Assembly (NCBI RefSeq): GCF_051014445.1
Contig: NC_135143.1
Coordinates: 2,976,001-3,040,000 of the forward strand
Direction of reading: 5' to 3'
Length of the DNA: 64,000 bases
Origin: Colletes latitarsis
Taxonomy: Eukaryota; Arthropoda; Insecta; Hymenoptera; Colletidae
A program made the translations under genes and the position numbers. Below, one piece after another: positions 20,336-31,798 of the stretch (position 1 is the first letter of the stretch; each line of letters begins with the position of its first letter). The notes under the pieces were generated by a model. That model was not told the DNA's origin. It saw only the letters and a list, made by a program, of their open reading frames with translations, and made no database searches.

Positions 20336-21372
20336 TACAGGGTGTTCGGCCACCTCTGGAAAAAATTTTAATAGGAGATTCTAGAGGCCAAAATAAGACG
20401 AAAATCAAGAATATCAATTTCTTGATTGAGGCTTCGTTAAAAAGTTATTAAAAAATTAAATTAATAAATTTTAAATCATTCTGAAAAAATTATTCTTGGT
20501 GGTGGAGCACAATTACAATCATTTTTGGTGAATATACACATACCCCTGAAATCCTACCCACTTTCGAGAAAAAAATTCGAGTAAGTACTGAAATTTTTAG
20601 ACGAAATTAAAAAATTCCACATCATCCTAAAAAAATTATATTTAGTTGCAGGGGTCAATTACAAGAAGTTTTGGTAAATACACATACCTCCGAAATCCTT
20701 TGTACTTTCGAGAAAAAAATTCTTTACCGATAATGTAATTGTGAAGCCAGAAATTTCATCCAAATCTTTAAAACATCATAACTTCTGAACGGATTGGACG
20801 ATTTTAATGTTTCAAAATGCAAATGTCGCGTATTTTAGTGAAGAATATGCAGAAATTCCAAAAATATTCGAAAAGTTGATTCTTGACGCCGCAAAATGAG
20901 AAAAACCCCATAAAAATGGTCCAATTTTCAAACAGTCATAACTCCTACAATAGCGAATATATTTCAATGAAACTTTTTTCTGTAGTAGAGCTCATGGGTA
21001 CCTACGAAAAAGTATTAGACAACTTTTCTGTAGGGCGTCAAAGAAAATTACTAAAAATAAAAAACGAATTTTTAAGAAAAATCGACAGGGATAGGAGGTG
21101 CCTAAATTTTTCGACGAAAAAAGAAATTTCAAATGGTTCTGGAAAAATTATTTTTAGCTAGGGAGGTTAATTTCAATCATTTTTGGTGAACAGACATATC
21201 CCCGAAATCCTGCGCATTTTCGAGAAAAAAATCCAACACGGGCGGAACTTTAAACGTTAATAACTTTTTAACGAAGCCTCCATCAACAAATTGGTATTCT
21301 TGATTTTCGTCCTGTTTTGGCATCTAGAATCTCGCATTAAAATTTTTCCGAGGGTTGGCTGAACACCCTGTA
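20336..21372 (-). mobile_element. FB foldback element, copy D (reverse orientation)
   Basis: TACAGGGTGTTCGGCCACCT at the left and ...GGCTGAACACCCTGTA at the right. The segment GTTTAAAGTTCCGCCC lies, reverse-complemented, at the right end, so the element is reversed relative to copies A-C. Its core frame on the plus strand (20883-21161) has 92 codons like FB-B. TA occurs at both ends. DNA to the right (21376-21445) matches R2. Confidence 0.9.
20883..21161 (+). other. Conserved open frame in the FB core, 92 codons
   Basis: It begins MTPQNEKNPIKMVQFSNSHN and contains MGTYEKVLDNFSVGRQRKLL, nearly identical to the frame in FB-B at 6644-6922 (minus). There is no signal peptide, membrane segment or known domain. 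The same stretch is shorter in C, F, G and H, and interrupted in I. Coding status is undecided. Confidence 0.25.
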
Positions 21373-21375
21373 TAT

Positions 21376-21445
21376 GGTTTTAAACATTTTCCAGTAAAAT
21401 GCAACGCATGTTTGATATGCAAACAAAAATTTGAGACAAATAAAA
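21376..21445 (+). repeat. R2-related fragment
   Basis: ACATTTTCCAGTAAAATGCA...GATATGCAAACAAAAATTTGAG aligns with 6285-6350 (ATTTTCCAGAAAGATGTAAC, TATGCAAACAATAATATGAG). It begins three bases after FB-D. Confidence 0.55.
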
Positions 21446-23460
21446 TAGAACTAAAAAAATTTGAGCCAACTAAACTAAAATATAATAACAACAAATTAAG
21501 ATCAAATTTACAGGTAAAAGTAGGTTGTTATTCATGAAAAAATCTAAAATTCTTATTGGATATTGGCGGATACAATTTGCTCAACTTAGATACTGAGTGT
21601 AATGTGAGAAGTAAGGCAACGGAGAACAATACATAAATAGTTCCCCAGTTATTGGGGAATTATTCAGTCTGATGATCCAGAAAATAAGTCGATTTAATCG
21701 GAAAATAAGTTAACTATGTTACAGACACAATTAATACAACTAATTGTAAAATTACAATACAATGTACGGTGCATATCGGTATGGAATAATTAACGGTTAT
21801 GCAAATTTCTAACGAGTATATTGAAAATGCAATCTGAAGTATCGAGCACACGGTACAAAATTTAGCGTTTTAAATAAAAATACAAGGATGAAAAATATTC
21901 TATTCTACAGTGTTAAAATGTAATAATGCAGAAAAAATTGTTTAATACGTGCTACTAAACATGCTACTGATCAATTGTAAGATTGTTTGATTACAAAATG
22001 AATTTCTTCGAATCTTTAGTTAGAATTACAAACTTTCATATTGAAAGTACATTCAGTTAGCTTTATCTTCGTATATTATCCACCATTTAAACCTTTAAAT
22101 TGTGCATCGAATTTATTTATTTCTCTTTCAATGAATTTCGGGGTAAGGAGAAAAGTACAGCGTTAAATTTTCAGTTTTGTTACATAATCTACAATAAATA
22201 TATAATTTTTTAAATTTTAGAATGGTCAGAACGCATAAATGGAGAATAATTTTTATTCTCTTACAATTTTATAGCCTGAAGTCTTTTTCTTTTATTTGTT
22301 TTGCAAACAAATTCTAATGCATTTCTATAAACTCGTATTCAATGAACCTGGCTTTTTTTTAACTTTATTGCGATAAAAAAAAATGTATAAGCTTTTTATA
22401 AATTCCCGCCAGGAATAGAGATAATTGACTTGTTTCTATTATTTTTGTAATATCTGTGTTTCTCTTTAGGGTTAGGCTATTTTTGAAATTACTTGCATAG
22501 AACATATTTCTTTTGTATCTCTTCCTTTCATTCTTCTTTCTCCTGTATGTATCTTTTTTTATATGATATGTTAAATGCATTAAAGTCGTATTATTATCAT
22601 ATGTTCCCATTCTTCAAACCCAAGAGGCTCGAGTTTCATATTCATATCATTCGTTGCGTTTGCCAAATACAAAGTATCGCAGTGTAATAAAATTACCAGT
22701 AAAAGAAGATAATTCGCCGACTGAAATCAAATAACGTTTTGATAACATGAAAGCCATTGACCATAAACATTAGCTTACGGTGATTCTTCAACTTCACATT
22801 CCACAATAAAACAATGGGCAAAATTACGGTTGAAGAGGAAATCCCTCCAAGACAACCTTTCCAGCGATTGTCTATAATTTGCAATGAAAGAGGAAGCAAT
22901 CGCGCTTGTTGAGTGACAGAATGGTCAAAGAAATTGCCGCGAAAATTGATCTGTCTAAAACAACGATTCCGAGGATGCGTCGTGAATATCTACATCTGAA
23001 TAAAATAAAAGCAATATGGGTGTCGAGAATTCTTTTTCTGCCAAAAATACTCAAAGGAACTAAGGAGTTTTTAAAAATCTGTGTAAGCTAACAAACTGAA
23101 ATAATTGTTCGAAAATGGCCATTTTTAGGACACGCATAAAACAATGATTTTAGTCAACATGCTTCTGTACGTCGTAAGAAATCGGAAAATAATAATTATT
23201 TAACCACTATGTGATTAAATATCCACACCTAATGTGTTTTATCTCTGCGATCTTCGAATAACTGTTTCAATTTGATAAAAAATCCTTTTGAAAGTCTATA
23301 GAAAATGGTAGAAATACTCGAGTGCAGCGCCAGAAAATGCTTCTCAGGTATACTTTAGATGTAATGAATAAAATTGTTAAGGAAAATGTTCGTTTGGATT
23401 TTACTGCAATTGGAAATGTTCAATGTTTGACAAAGAAATTTAAGAAAAAGTCATAATAAG
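21446..23460. other. No intact gene; weak Tc1-type N-terminal remnant at about 22880-23030
   Basis: Mostly AT-rich. Around 22884-22990 the plus strand reads MKEEAIALVE, then in the next frame LSDRMVKEIAAKIDLSKTTI, which resembles the helix-turn-helix start of Tc1/Tc3 transposases (recognition helix ending SKTTI). No other transposase parts are readable and no TIRs were found. The rest holds nothing I can identify. Confidence 0.3.
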
Positions 23461-23645
23461 TTAATATATTATGTACAAGGTGTTCCATTTTTGTAATTTG
23501 ATCTTAAATATCATGGTTGCTGATGATGGTGCTAAGACATGACAGAGAAAAATATTTTGCCAATACTTTCTTCTGATGATCACATTTTCCGAGGTTTCAT
23601 ATTTTTATCACTCCGGTGTTATAGGAAAATACTATAGTATACAAC

Positions 23646-23715
23646 GTGACCTTTAAATGATCTTATACATATACGAAAAATGGTCAATGTCATTTGAAGG
23701 TCACATTTTTCGTAT
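23646..23715. repeat. Interleaved inverted repeats (pseudoknot order)
   Basis: GTGACCTTTAAATGA (23646-23660) pairs with TCATTTGAAGGTCAC (23690-23704) with one mismatch. ATACGAAAAATG (23671-23682) pairs with CATTTTTCGTAT (23704-23715) perfectly. The order A-B-A'-B' cannot form two nested stems. The surrounding sequence (TACAAGGTGTTCCATTTTTG at about 23472) looks like an old transposon end, so this may be a duplicated TIR. Confidence 0.7.
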
Positions 23716-26700
23716 ATTGTTGTATTTGATTTGACATAAGTTACGCTATATATCTATATCTATATGTATAGTAAAAAAACTGACGAACTGTGTATGAATG
23801 TTTATTTATTTACTTTATTTTATTTATTTAATCACGAATTAATGGTATTACATATACAAAGTAAACGTTAGTGTGGGAGAAGTAGAGTATGCAAATTTCG
23901 AGATCTAATTACATAATGGCGTGCTATGAAAGCACAAATGACCCGTGTAATTCACGGATAAATTATGTCAGTGGCACTTTGAAAGAGTGCTACTTTTCAG
24001 AAACTGCTTTCCTCGGTATTTTTAACCGTGCGGTTTTTTTTTTATCGAGCCATTAAGCCGAATCACGAAACTGCTCGACGTTGTCGTTCTTAATTGGAGT
24101 TAATTGACAAATCGCCTTTCCAAGCTTGATAGGCTTTTTATGGCTAACCGAAGATCAATGAGGTACGATGCTAGAAAGAAACACTCCTCTAGGCTAGAAT
24201 CTCAATTAATTCAAGATTCGTGGAACTTGACACTTTTGAAAAATACATATGCATTCCATTGCTCGTCTAATTATCGTTTGATTTAATATTTCAAATACTC
24301 AGCTGATTTTGAAAGCTTACATTCGTTCCATAAATTAAGATATTATAGAAAATACGGGAGTATTTATAATTTTATAGATATTAAATTATTTGTTAGTTAA
24401 AATCTAAAATGTTCTATAAATGTAACATTTAATTTGTTGATAAATTTAAAATACAGTAATTATATTAAAACGTACAAAATTGAATCAGAATTGATCAAAA
24501 ATGGACAAAATTCAACTACCGTATATCAATTTATTCGATCGAAGAGGTAAATTTTTATCTGTCGTGAAATATTTCTTTCTATTACTAAAATTTTTATTTT
24601 TATTTATCGTTTATTTGTTATTTGAAACTTGTATCTGGATAAAAATTTTGAATTTTTGTACTGTATTAATTTGATATAAATGACTTGTTTATACATCGTT
24701 ACATTGTTCTTTTTTATCTGATTTTATTCTTTTGTCTATCGTCACTAGCTTTATCTACGTATCGTGCACAATGCACAAGATTATTCACCATGCAATTCTT
24801 GATGCAATCGGTGCATCGTGATTAATACATCAAGGAAGTTTATTCTGCAACGCGTCATTTATAATACATGAGATCAGAATTGACTCGTATCTGGATGTAA
24901 TACTTTTATCGATCAATGCGGCCACCGTAATTTTTTAAATTTCTGATATTACATTTCATTTACTTCCATAGTATACATGATCTGTCATTACGTTTGCAGA
25001 ATGTGTACCCTTTCCCCTCCTTTTTAATGTCAAAATCATAAATCTGAAAACGTTCACTTTTTACAATAACGATATGTTTTGAACTATTGAATATCCTTTT
25101 CAGTTTCTAACTTTATGTTAATTGTACCAGTTTAATAATGCCAGAAGTTTAAATTCCAGAATTGATTAAATCATATTATTTATTTAAGTTAACAAACTAT
25201 TGAATTTATAACTATTCTTAAATACGTAAATTGTATAGAATAACGTAACATACAAATGCAAAATTGATGCATTAGTGAAAATAGTACTGATTTACAATCA
25301 ATGCTATTCTTAACACTAAATTTATGGAACTTGTTACTTTATTGGATTTTAGATTCTATATTTACAGCTACATGACTCGTAGATGTTACTAACATAGTAA
25401 GTAAGAGAAAACCGACATTTTTCTAATAAAAATATGTGCAATTAATGTCTGTAAATCTAGTGTTAAAGCTCGATTAAATAAAAATCTAAATTAAAACAAA
25501 AATCAAATACTACAGTTGCAATTGCATATTTTCACCAAGAAAACGGAAAAAATAAATAGGCATCAAAAACAAGAATGTGTTAACGATCTAATTAAATTTA
25601 TAAGATAAGCAAAAGATTTCTGCACAATTTTAAAAAATAGAATTCTAGAAAGGATAGACAAGTTAACCCAGATGTTAATCTTTGTACCTGTTTAACGTTA
25701 GTAACATTTGTCACGATCGTTGGTTTCTAGAAGGCAATACCTAGTTTCGTACTGCAAGATTGGGATAAAGAAAACTGTCGACAATGTCGATACGTCAATT
25801 GATAAAATCATGCTTTAGCAATCGAAAGTTTCAGGATTGTAACCTAGCTTGCACCATTTCTTTTTACGAAAGTGCAGTACAGTACTCACATATAGAAGAA
25901 AGTAATCTCCAAATCGATTGCACCCATTTCCAAGTGATCGTAAAACCTTCGATGTTCTCTTTACTGAAAACTATCGAGATTGACATCTTCGATTAGTTCA
26001 ATCGTTTGGAACAGCGATCGTCAACCTGATTACAGCAATAATCAATTTTCTTGCTTTAATTTATGTGCACTATAAAAGTACAGTTCTTCCGTTTAAAAAT
26101 GACTCGGTTTTTTGGCCATATCCTTAGTACTTTCGCGCATGTAATTACTAATAATGTTAGGTTTATTTAATACAAAATTTATCGAAAGTTTCTAAGACTA
26201 TTAAAATTTGTAAAAGTTTCAAATTGAATCGGTTCGAATCTGTTGAGTTTACCATCCAGTTATCATCGGCCGATGTCACGTGTACATGATTTTACTATTT
26301 CAGTTTCAATGTCATCGTATGGTTAACTTACTACGTTTGTTCAAATCTTATGTTGTACGTTCATTATGCTATCTCTACACTTTAAGTCCTTAGAATAATA
26401 TTTCTAGTATTCTCGTGTGCCGCACTTTGGTCTACAATGTCTCGAAAGTTATGTTAAGTATCAAAACAATCAACGAATCGTCTTTGAGAGCAATCGGTAG
26501 TTCATCGAGTTAAATTCACACGAGTTAACTATAAATTTCGTAATGAAAATTTATAAAGATAACAAAGATAAAATACTTTCGTTTTTACTTTATAAGAAAT
26601 CGATATTATTTATCTAAAGATAAGACTATGTAAATCTAATATTTGAGTATTTATAAAATGTTGAATTTAAAAATTGTAGGTGAAAAATCAATTAAGAAGC

Positions 26701-27420
26701 TATTATCGAGTTGAGACTGTCACGGAACGTGCGGGTATCGGTGTTAAAAATAAGAGGAAATAAACGGGACAGAAATAAAAATTCCTTATGGACTTATCGT
26801 GTCTTTCAACGAGCAAAACAAGTTATTCGATATCATCACCAGAGTTTGAAACAGTTCCAAAAATAAAGGTTTCAAACTGTTATATATCGTTTCTAAATTG
26901 AAACAGTTCTAAAAACCAAAAAAAATGTTACAACTTCTACGGAAATATCGATTTTGTAATTGTTACTTTCCAAGAATCGAAACCGATACTATAACTGTTT
27001 TCAACGCGTTAGAAATCTAAATACGTAAAAATAGCAACGCGTAAGTTAGGGGTCTAGAAAGACCCAGGCATCGTTCGCGTAATTATTTTTGTTGGCTCCC
27101 ACAAAGTTCGTGGAGCCGATTTATGTAGCAAATAGATAATTACAATCACTATTTACAAACATATTAAATTTATTAACAAAGATAGAAAAATATACGTGTT
27201 AACAGGAACAATTATACAGATATAAATGGTTCGTAAATTTCTTAATATCTAATCCGTTCAAATTGTGTTCTATTGCACTCTTGTATACTGTTCGTAACTG
27301 GTGTAACTGATGTACAGTCTGTAACACAAGAGTGTGGACGCGATATTTCTGAAAAAAAATTCTTTTTATAAAAAAATTTATGTAGATCGAAAGTATATCT
27401 AAAAAGTTAATACGCTCTTA
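23716..27420. other. No gene recognised, about 3.7 kb of AT-rich DNA
   Basis: Only short frames occur (70 codons at most, 25784-25996). There is a TATC/TATA-rich run at about 23749-23770. From about 26718 a stretch starting TGTCACGGAACGTGCGGGTA, and near 27097 an inverted motif GGCTCCCAC/GTGGAGCC, have the look of a degraded LTR or other repeat, but no pair or coding region was found. Confidence 0.4.
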
Positions 27421-27421
27421 C

Positions 27422-27960
27422 TTAATAGTGGGTCCAATCTCCTCCATTTGCAATTATAGCTTCGCAACATCTCGGCATGCTATCGACTAATTTTTCTGCA
27501 TAGGAGACAGGCAGCGACCTCCATATTTTTCTAATTCGGTCTACTAGCGATTTCAAAGTTGCTCTGCGTCTTCCTTGAGGCTTCTGCTTCATAATAGCCG
27601 AAACATTTTCGATCGGGTTTGCATCAGGGGACTGAGATGGCCAAGGCAGCACCATGATGTCGTTTCTCGCCTTCCACTCGGTACACAAGCGGCTCCGGTG
27701 TTTGGGATCGTTGTCTTCTTGAAGAAGCCATCTATCATCAGGTTGATTAAACCACCGTCTTGTAGATGGCAATAGAACCCTCTGCTATAATTTGATCATT
27801 TTTTGTGCGTTTAAATTGTCTGTGAAAACGCATATAGTCCCGAAACTGCGTGCATTAAAACATCCCCACACATGCACCTTTAATGGATGTTTTACAGTCC
27901 TTTGAATCACTGGTTCGCCATGAATTGATCAGGCATGGACCCGAGTTACCCCTTGAAACT
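27422..27960 (-). pseudogene. Tc1-like transposase (DD34E), catalytic half, broken
   Basis: The minus strand reads VKHPLKVHVWGCFNARSFGT, VFTDNLNAQKMIK, a stop, LLPSTRRWFNQPDDRWLLQE, DNDPKHRSRLCTEWKARNDI (catalytic Asp in the first DND), MVLPWPSQSPDANPIENV (catalytic Glu in PIEN), KQKPQGRRRATLKSLVDRI, RKIWRSLPVSYAEKLVDSMP, CCEAIIANGGDWTHY and stop. There are 34 residues between that Asp and Glu, the Tc1 DD34E spacing. The 116-codon open part (27422-27772) is the C-terminal portion. In-frame stops upstream and loss of the N-terminal DNA-binding domain make it dead. TIRs were not identified. It differs clearly from the Tc1 relics at 0.3 and 62 kb. Confidence 0.85.
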
Positions 27961-29413
27961 AATTAAGTATACCGAATGGTTTAATGGCTTTAGTGTACGG
28001 CAATTCCTATTGTCAAAAAAGGTACAGTTGCCAGATGCACAAATTGTGTGCATTCAAGTAATTTAAGTAATATTGAAAATAAATGACGCGTCCTACAATA
28101 TAAAATGTTTGGAATTCCAAACAATTTTAGAACAGAAACATTGCCTTGAAAATGACTATTATAGAGGAGAACAAGTACACTCCGCTGGTCCGTTCGAAGT
28201 GCAAAAGCACGCGACACATAAAGGGATGGGGCGGAGGGTGTGGGTAGCGATATTGCATTTTTATACAACTGGGCTTGCAATGCGTTATCCGTCCTCCGAT
28301 TACGCGTCCGGCCATTCTTCCTATCTGCATATTCGCAGCTCCGGGTTGTTTGAGCGGGGGTTCGAGTTATCGGGGGTGTCGTTCGCCGAAACGAAGACAG
28401 TGGAAAAATAGGGGGGCGGACGGAGGAGGGCGAAAACGGAGAATCGGAGTCTCAGTAACCTCTGGCGCTGGCACGTGCAAAAAACTGTGAGACAATGAAG
28501 CTGTAGCTAACCTGAAAAACTGGACGTGCGGAAAAAGGGCGGATGGGGGTGGAAAAGGAGACAATGCTTGGTCGCGGGAAGGAGTGGGGTCGGGACGGCG
28601 GTGTGTACGTACCGTGCAGGCGCGTGGGCGTGCGTCTCTGCAGCTCGAATTCAATTTTTACGTCACAAAAGAATCGCGGGAACGGCCGGAACGGGGGCTG
28701 TACACTGCGGAAGGAAGGAAGGAAAGGGGTTGAACGGGTTGTGGAGGCTCGAGGAGGAACGTGGGAGGGGATGAAGTGCGTCACGTTCGAGGAAAATCCC
28801 ATTCGTGCAAATTGGATGGCCCCCGCTCCGGCCGGAGAGAGCCTTGCAATTAAAAAGTTTCAAACTACGAATAAAAAAAAGCTTCCTCCTCCCCTGGTTG
28901 CAGAGATTCGACGCAATATGTATTTTTTTCAGTTTTCGTTTTCGAAGATATGCATGCCATGCATTCGATCTGCCGAGAGTCTCGGGGTCCGTTTCGTTCG
29001 TTCTCCATTTAGCCCTCTTTATAGTAATTATATTATTAGATCGTGTTGTATGTACGTTCCGAGTTTTCTACTTGAACTTTAATTTTAAACATATAATGGA
29101 ATTTTATGAAAAACAGTAAAACTCCATCCCCTTCCTTTGCCAAAGGAAGTTCTTTCATTTTTTATTAAAATGTAGTTCAACGCTTTTCATTAAAACATTG
29201 ATATTTTCAAATTGTTTACCCACTAAAGTCGGAAATTGTTGAATTTTATTTCTTAAAAGGTTTGATTTTATTATATGCTAACAAAAATATTCATGCAATC
29301 AAGAAAATTTAATTCCGTAAGCCAATGCGGATTCCAAACTTCAAGTTTAGACACAATATCTATTTGTTTCAAATTTGTATCAATTGTTGATGTTAGTATG
29401 TTTAAAATTTCAG
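27961..29413. other. GC-rich island at about 28170-29000, no gene recognised
   Basis: Very CpG- and G-rich on the plus strand (many GGGG and CGGA runs). Long overlapping frames on both strands (28543-29082 plus, 179 codons; 28452-28802 minus, 116 codons) reflect low stop frequency in GC-rich DNA, and none has a recognisable domain. It could be a promoter or first-exon region for the possible exon at 29414, but no transcription or splice evidence is visible. Confidence 0.4.
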
Positions 29414-29581
29414 AAATCCCCTGAACTGGCAAATTTTATTTGTTTTTTATTAAATTACGAATGTTATCCTCGTCAATTTAAGAATATCGAACAACACGAA
29501 CTTATAGGACGATTTAATAGTTATAAGAAAGCCAAAGAAGACATGAGCCAGCGGACGAAATATCATGTTAAATTTAAATAG
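29414..29581 (+). CDS. Possible 3'-terminal exon of an unknown gene
   Basis: A pyrimidine-rich acceptor-like ...TTTAAAATTTCAG precedes 29414. From there the frame reads KSPELANFICFLLNYECYPR, QFKNIEQHELIGRFNSYKKA, KEDMSQRTKYHVKFK, then TAG at 29579-29581. The charged, mixed composition is more protein-like than most frames here. A polyadenylation signal AATAAA follows at 29697-29702, about 115 bases after the stop. I do not recognise the family, no upstream exon was found, and it may be chance or a retrocopy tail. The ATG-initiated version would start at 29375. Confidence 0.3.
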   Translation, partial: KSPELANFICFLLNYECYPRQFKNIEQHELIGRFNSYKKAKEDMSQRTKYHVKFK

Positions 29582-29696
29582 TATGGGAAATCACACACAT
29601 ATGTGTAATTATATGGCAACAGTGTTGGATATTCAAACATGTGACGTTATATTGTATCCTTAGTCGCTCTTGAGACACATGATTGTAAACACAAAG

Positions 29697-29702
29697 AATA
29701 AA
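29697..29702 (+). terminator. Candidate polyadenylation signal AATAAA
   Basis: AATAAA downstream of the possible terminal exon, followed within 20 bases by the GT-rich GGTGTTGGG. Such hexamers are frequent by chance in AT-rich DNA. Confidence 0.3.
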
Positions 29703-30639
29703 GGTGTTGGGATAAAGCTGCTTAAAGTTATTATTTTTACAAATAGCAACAAAATTTTGCTTATTATTATTTCCGTAACAGATTGCAAATATACTCGAAG
29801 ATTATAAAAAAAAAATCATTTTGATTTGAATCAGGATGTTATTATTTCACATTCCAGTATAAGGTTTCTGATTGAATTTTTTTGTTATCGTATTTGTACG
29901 CTTTTTATTTGTAATTAACGAAGTGGAAGTTTCAACTTGAGAATAATTGAACATTAAATCAAATTGTATCCGATGAACCTAATTTGAATATGCATTACTT
30001 TCATAAAATATTATATTCCAATATGGCAATGCATATTTATTAGTTTCTGTATTTGACACGCGATACTGTCGAGTCGATTCTGAATTGTGAGCTTTAGCGT
30101 TATTTACTCGAGAGTGGGGGTTAACGTTCGTGCATAAATCAGGGGATGTGGTCCTATTCACAGAGAGGATCGCATAATCAAAAACGATGTTTTGGTCTAT
30201 GCATTCGAGACCCTCTTCGGGTTTAAGAAAATTTGTAATTCATGATCTCTTTCTATAGTCAATATTGTGCGGATGTACCAAATATATCAACGTTAAGACA
30301 TGTTATTATCGTTATTTTTAATCAAAAAATTCAAATCAATTCAATTTGTAGGTTTTTATCTTATTTTATCTTTGCCACTTTTTTTTCATACGTTAGACTT
30401 ATTTCGATTAATTAAATTTCAAAGTTTATTTTTAACTACATATTCTTTCTATGTTGAAAAATCGAAAATAACAGATACTATTTTTAAAGTAGTTTCTTTG
30501 ATTTCAATATGTAGTTAAAAATAAATTTTTAAATCTGAAAAATGACTTGAGTCTTAAACATTCGAGTATCGCTATAATATTAACATATTAAATGCTGAGA
30601 TAACTTTGTTTCACCTTCCATTTAGGCGACGTGTAAATA
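29703..30639. other. No gene recognised; one 20-bp inverted repeat
   Basis: AT-rich. TTTATTTTTAACTACATATT (30425-30444) is exactly reverse-complemented at 30506-30525 with a 61-base spacer. Nothing else identifiable. Confidence 0.5.
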
Positions 30640-31384
30640 TAAAAAATATGTCTGTGTGATTCAGTATAAATGAAAAATACATGTTTCTTATGAATTCAGC
30701 CATTGTTTAGAAAAGTAAAAGCTCACCTACGTTTTCAGATCGGAATATTTAAAACCCCTTATGACACGTGTAAATTTTTACAGTAATCTTCTCCATACAC
30801 CCCACAAGTATTCTTTATTATTTCTGTGACGAATATGTATCAATAGTCATTTTTAGAGTATTTTTGACAATGAAAAAACAGAAATTATACTTGTAATTAT
30901 TGTGCAACCAGAGTTGGAAGAATAATTAAGATTACGAAAATGAAAGAATAACCAAAAAATAAATGATGTAATAGAAGAGTATAGAATATACAATTACTCG
31001 TATTTCTCTACTATAATGGTGATTTACTATAAATAAAAAAAAAACTTGTTTCTTATCAATTGAGCCGTTCTTGTTGAAATTAGTATAAGTTCATTTTTTC
31101 ATACATCGATATATTTAGGAAAATAAATTAATTATTTACAATTACGAATATCGGTTATTGTTGACATTTATTATTGTTGTATACTGTTTATATTATACCT
31201 CTGCATCGATTTTATAGTTGGGCATTACTTATTAAAAAAAGAACAAAACAAAAAAACTACTTTGTAAATAGGGGAGTAACAAAGTGTAGTAAAAATATCA
31301 TTTGGTAAAAATAAATGGAAAAATTTCATAAGAAATAAAGTTCCTTTACCATCATAGTGTTATGAATACGAGTGGGAGTAACAA
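30640..31384. mobile_element. R3 inverted-repeat element, copy 2, with a degenerate extra end
   Basis: The main copy is 30991-31384, from CAATTACTCGTATTTCTCTA to ATACGAGTGGGAGTAAC, and shares interior phrases with 17832-18485. A degenerate left-end fragment (GTGATTCAGTATAAATGAAA, GTTTCTTATGAATTCAGCCA) precedes it at 30650-30715. No 5S-like sequence is present at the position where copy 1 has it; the flanking phrases (AAATTAA... and ATTGTTG...TTATTGTTGTATAC) are retained. Confidence 0.6.
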
Positions 31385-31604
31385 TTACAAGTCAAATGTT
31401 ACTTAAAACATTTAATATAAAACAAAAACAACACAAATTTCGGAACCATCCCAATAGCAAGAAATATAAATCTGAACGAGACTCGTGAATTCCGATGAGT
31501 CTACAAAACTAAATACTTTGACAAATGTTAGTTTCCACTTTCCTAAAAAATAATAATTTCGTAGAAAGTTTGATGAATTCGATTCATTAGTCAATTTGTT
31601 AAGA
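31385..31604. other. No gene recognised
   Basis: AT-rich spacer between two R3 pieces, with a short minus-strand frame (31412-31594) lacking any known domain. Confidence 0.35.
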
Positions 31605-31796
31605 CATTAGTAAATGGAAAAAATTCATAGAAAAATAACTACGTAAACAGAAATAACACAAAACTGTTTCGTGAATAAAGTATCACGGTATAGTAAACAA
31701 CATTTGATAAAGATAAATGGAAAGAATTCATAAGAAACAAGTTTCTTCTCATTTATAGCGAATCACTATTTACGGAGACGAGTGGGAGTAAACTAG
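31605..31796. repeat. R3 right-half fragment
   Basis: It repeats the R3 interior and right end (ACACAAAACTGTTTCGTGAA, AAGTATCACGGTATAGTAAA, GACGAGTGGGAGTAA). It stops three bases before FB-E. Confidence 0.55.
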
Positions 31797-31798
31797 TA

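Noticed and set aside
26228..26246. tRNA B-box-like GGTTCGAATC
   Set aside because: No A box or cloverleaf around it. No tRNA gene could be supported anywhere in the window.
26718..27120. Possible LTR starting TGTCACGGAACGTG
   Set aside because: No second LTR, primer-binding site, polypurine tract or retroelement coding sequence found; AT-rich ends are too weak.
28543..29082. 179-codon plus-strand frame and several overlapping frames
   Set aside because: Long frames arise from low stop frequency in G-rich DNA; frames on the opposite strand are equally long and none has a recognisable motif.
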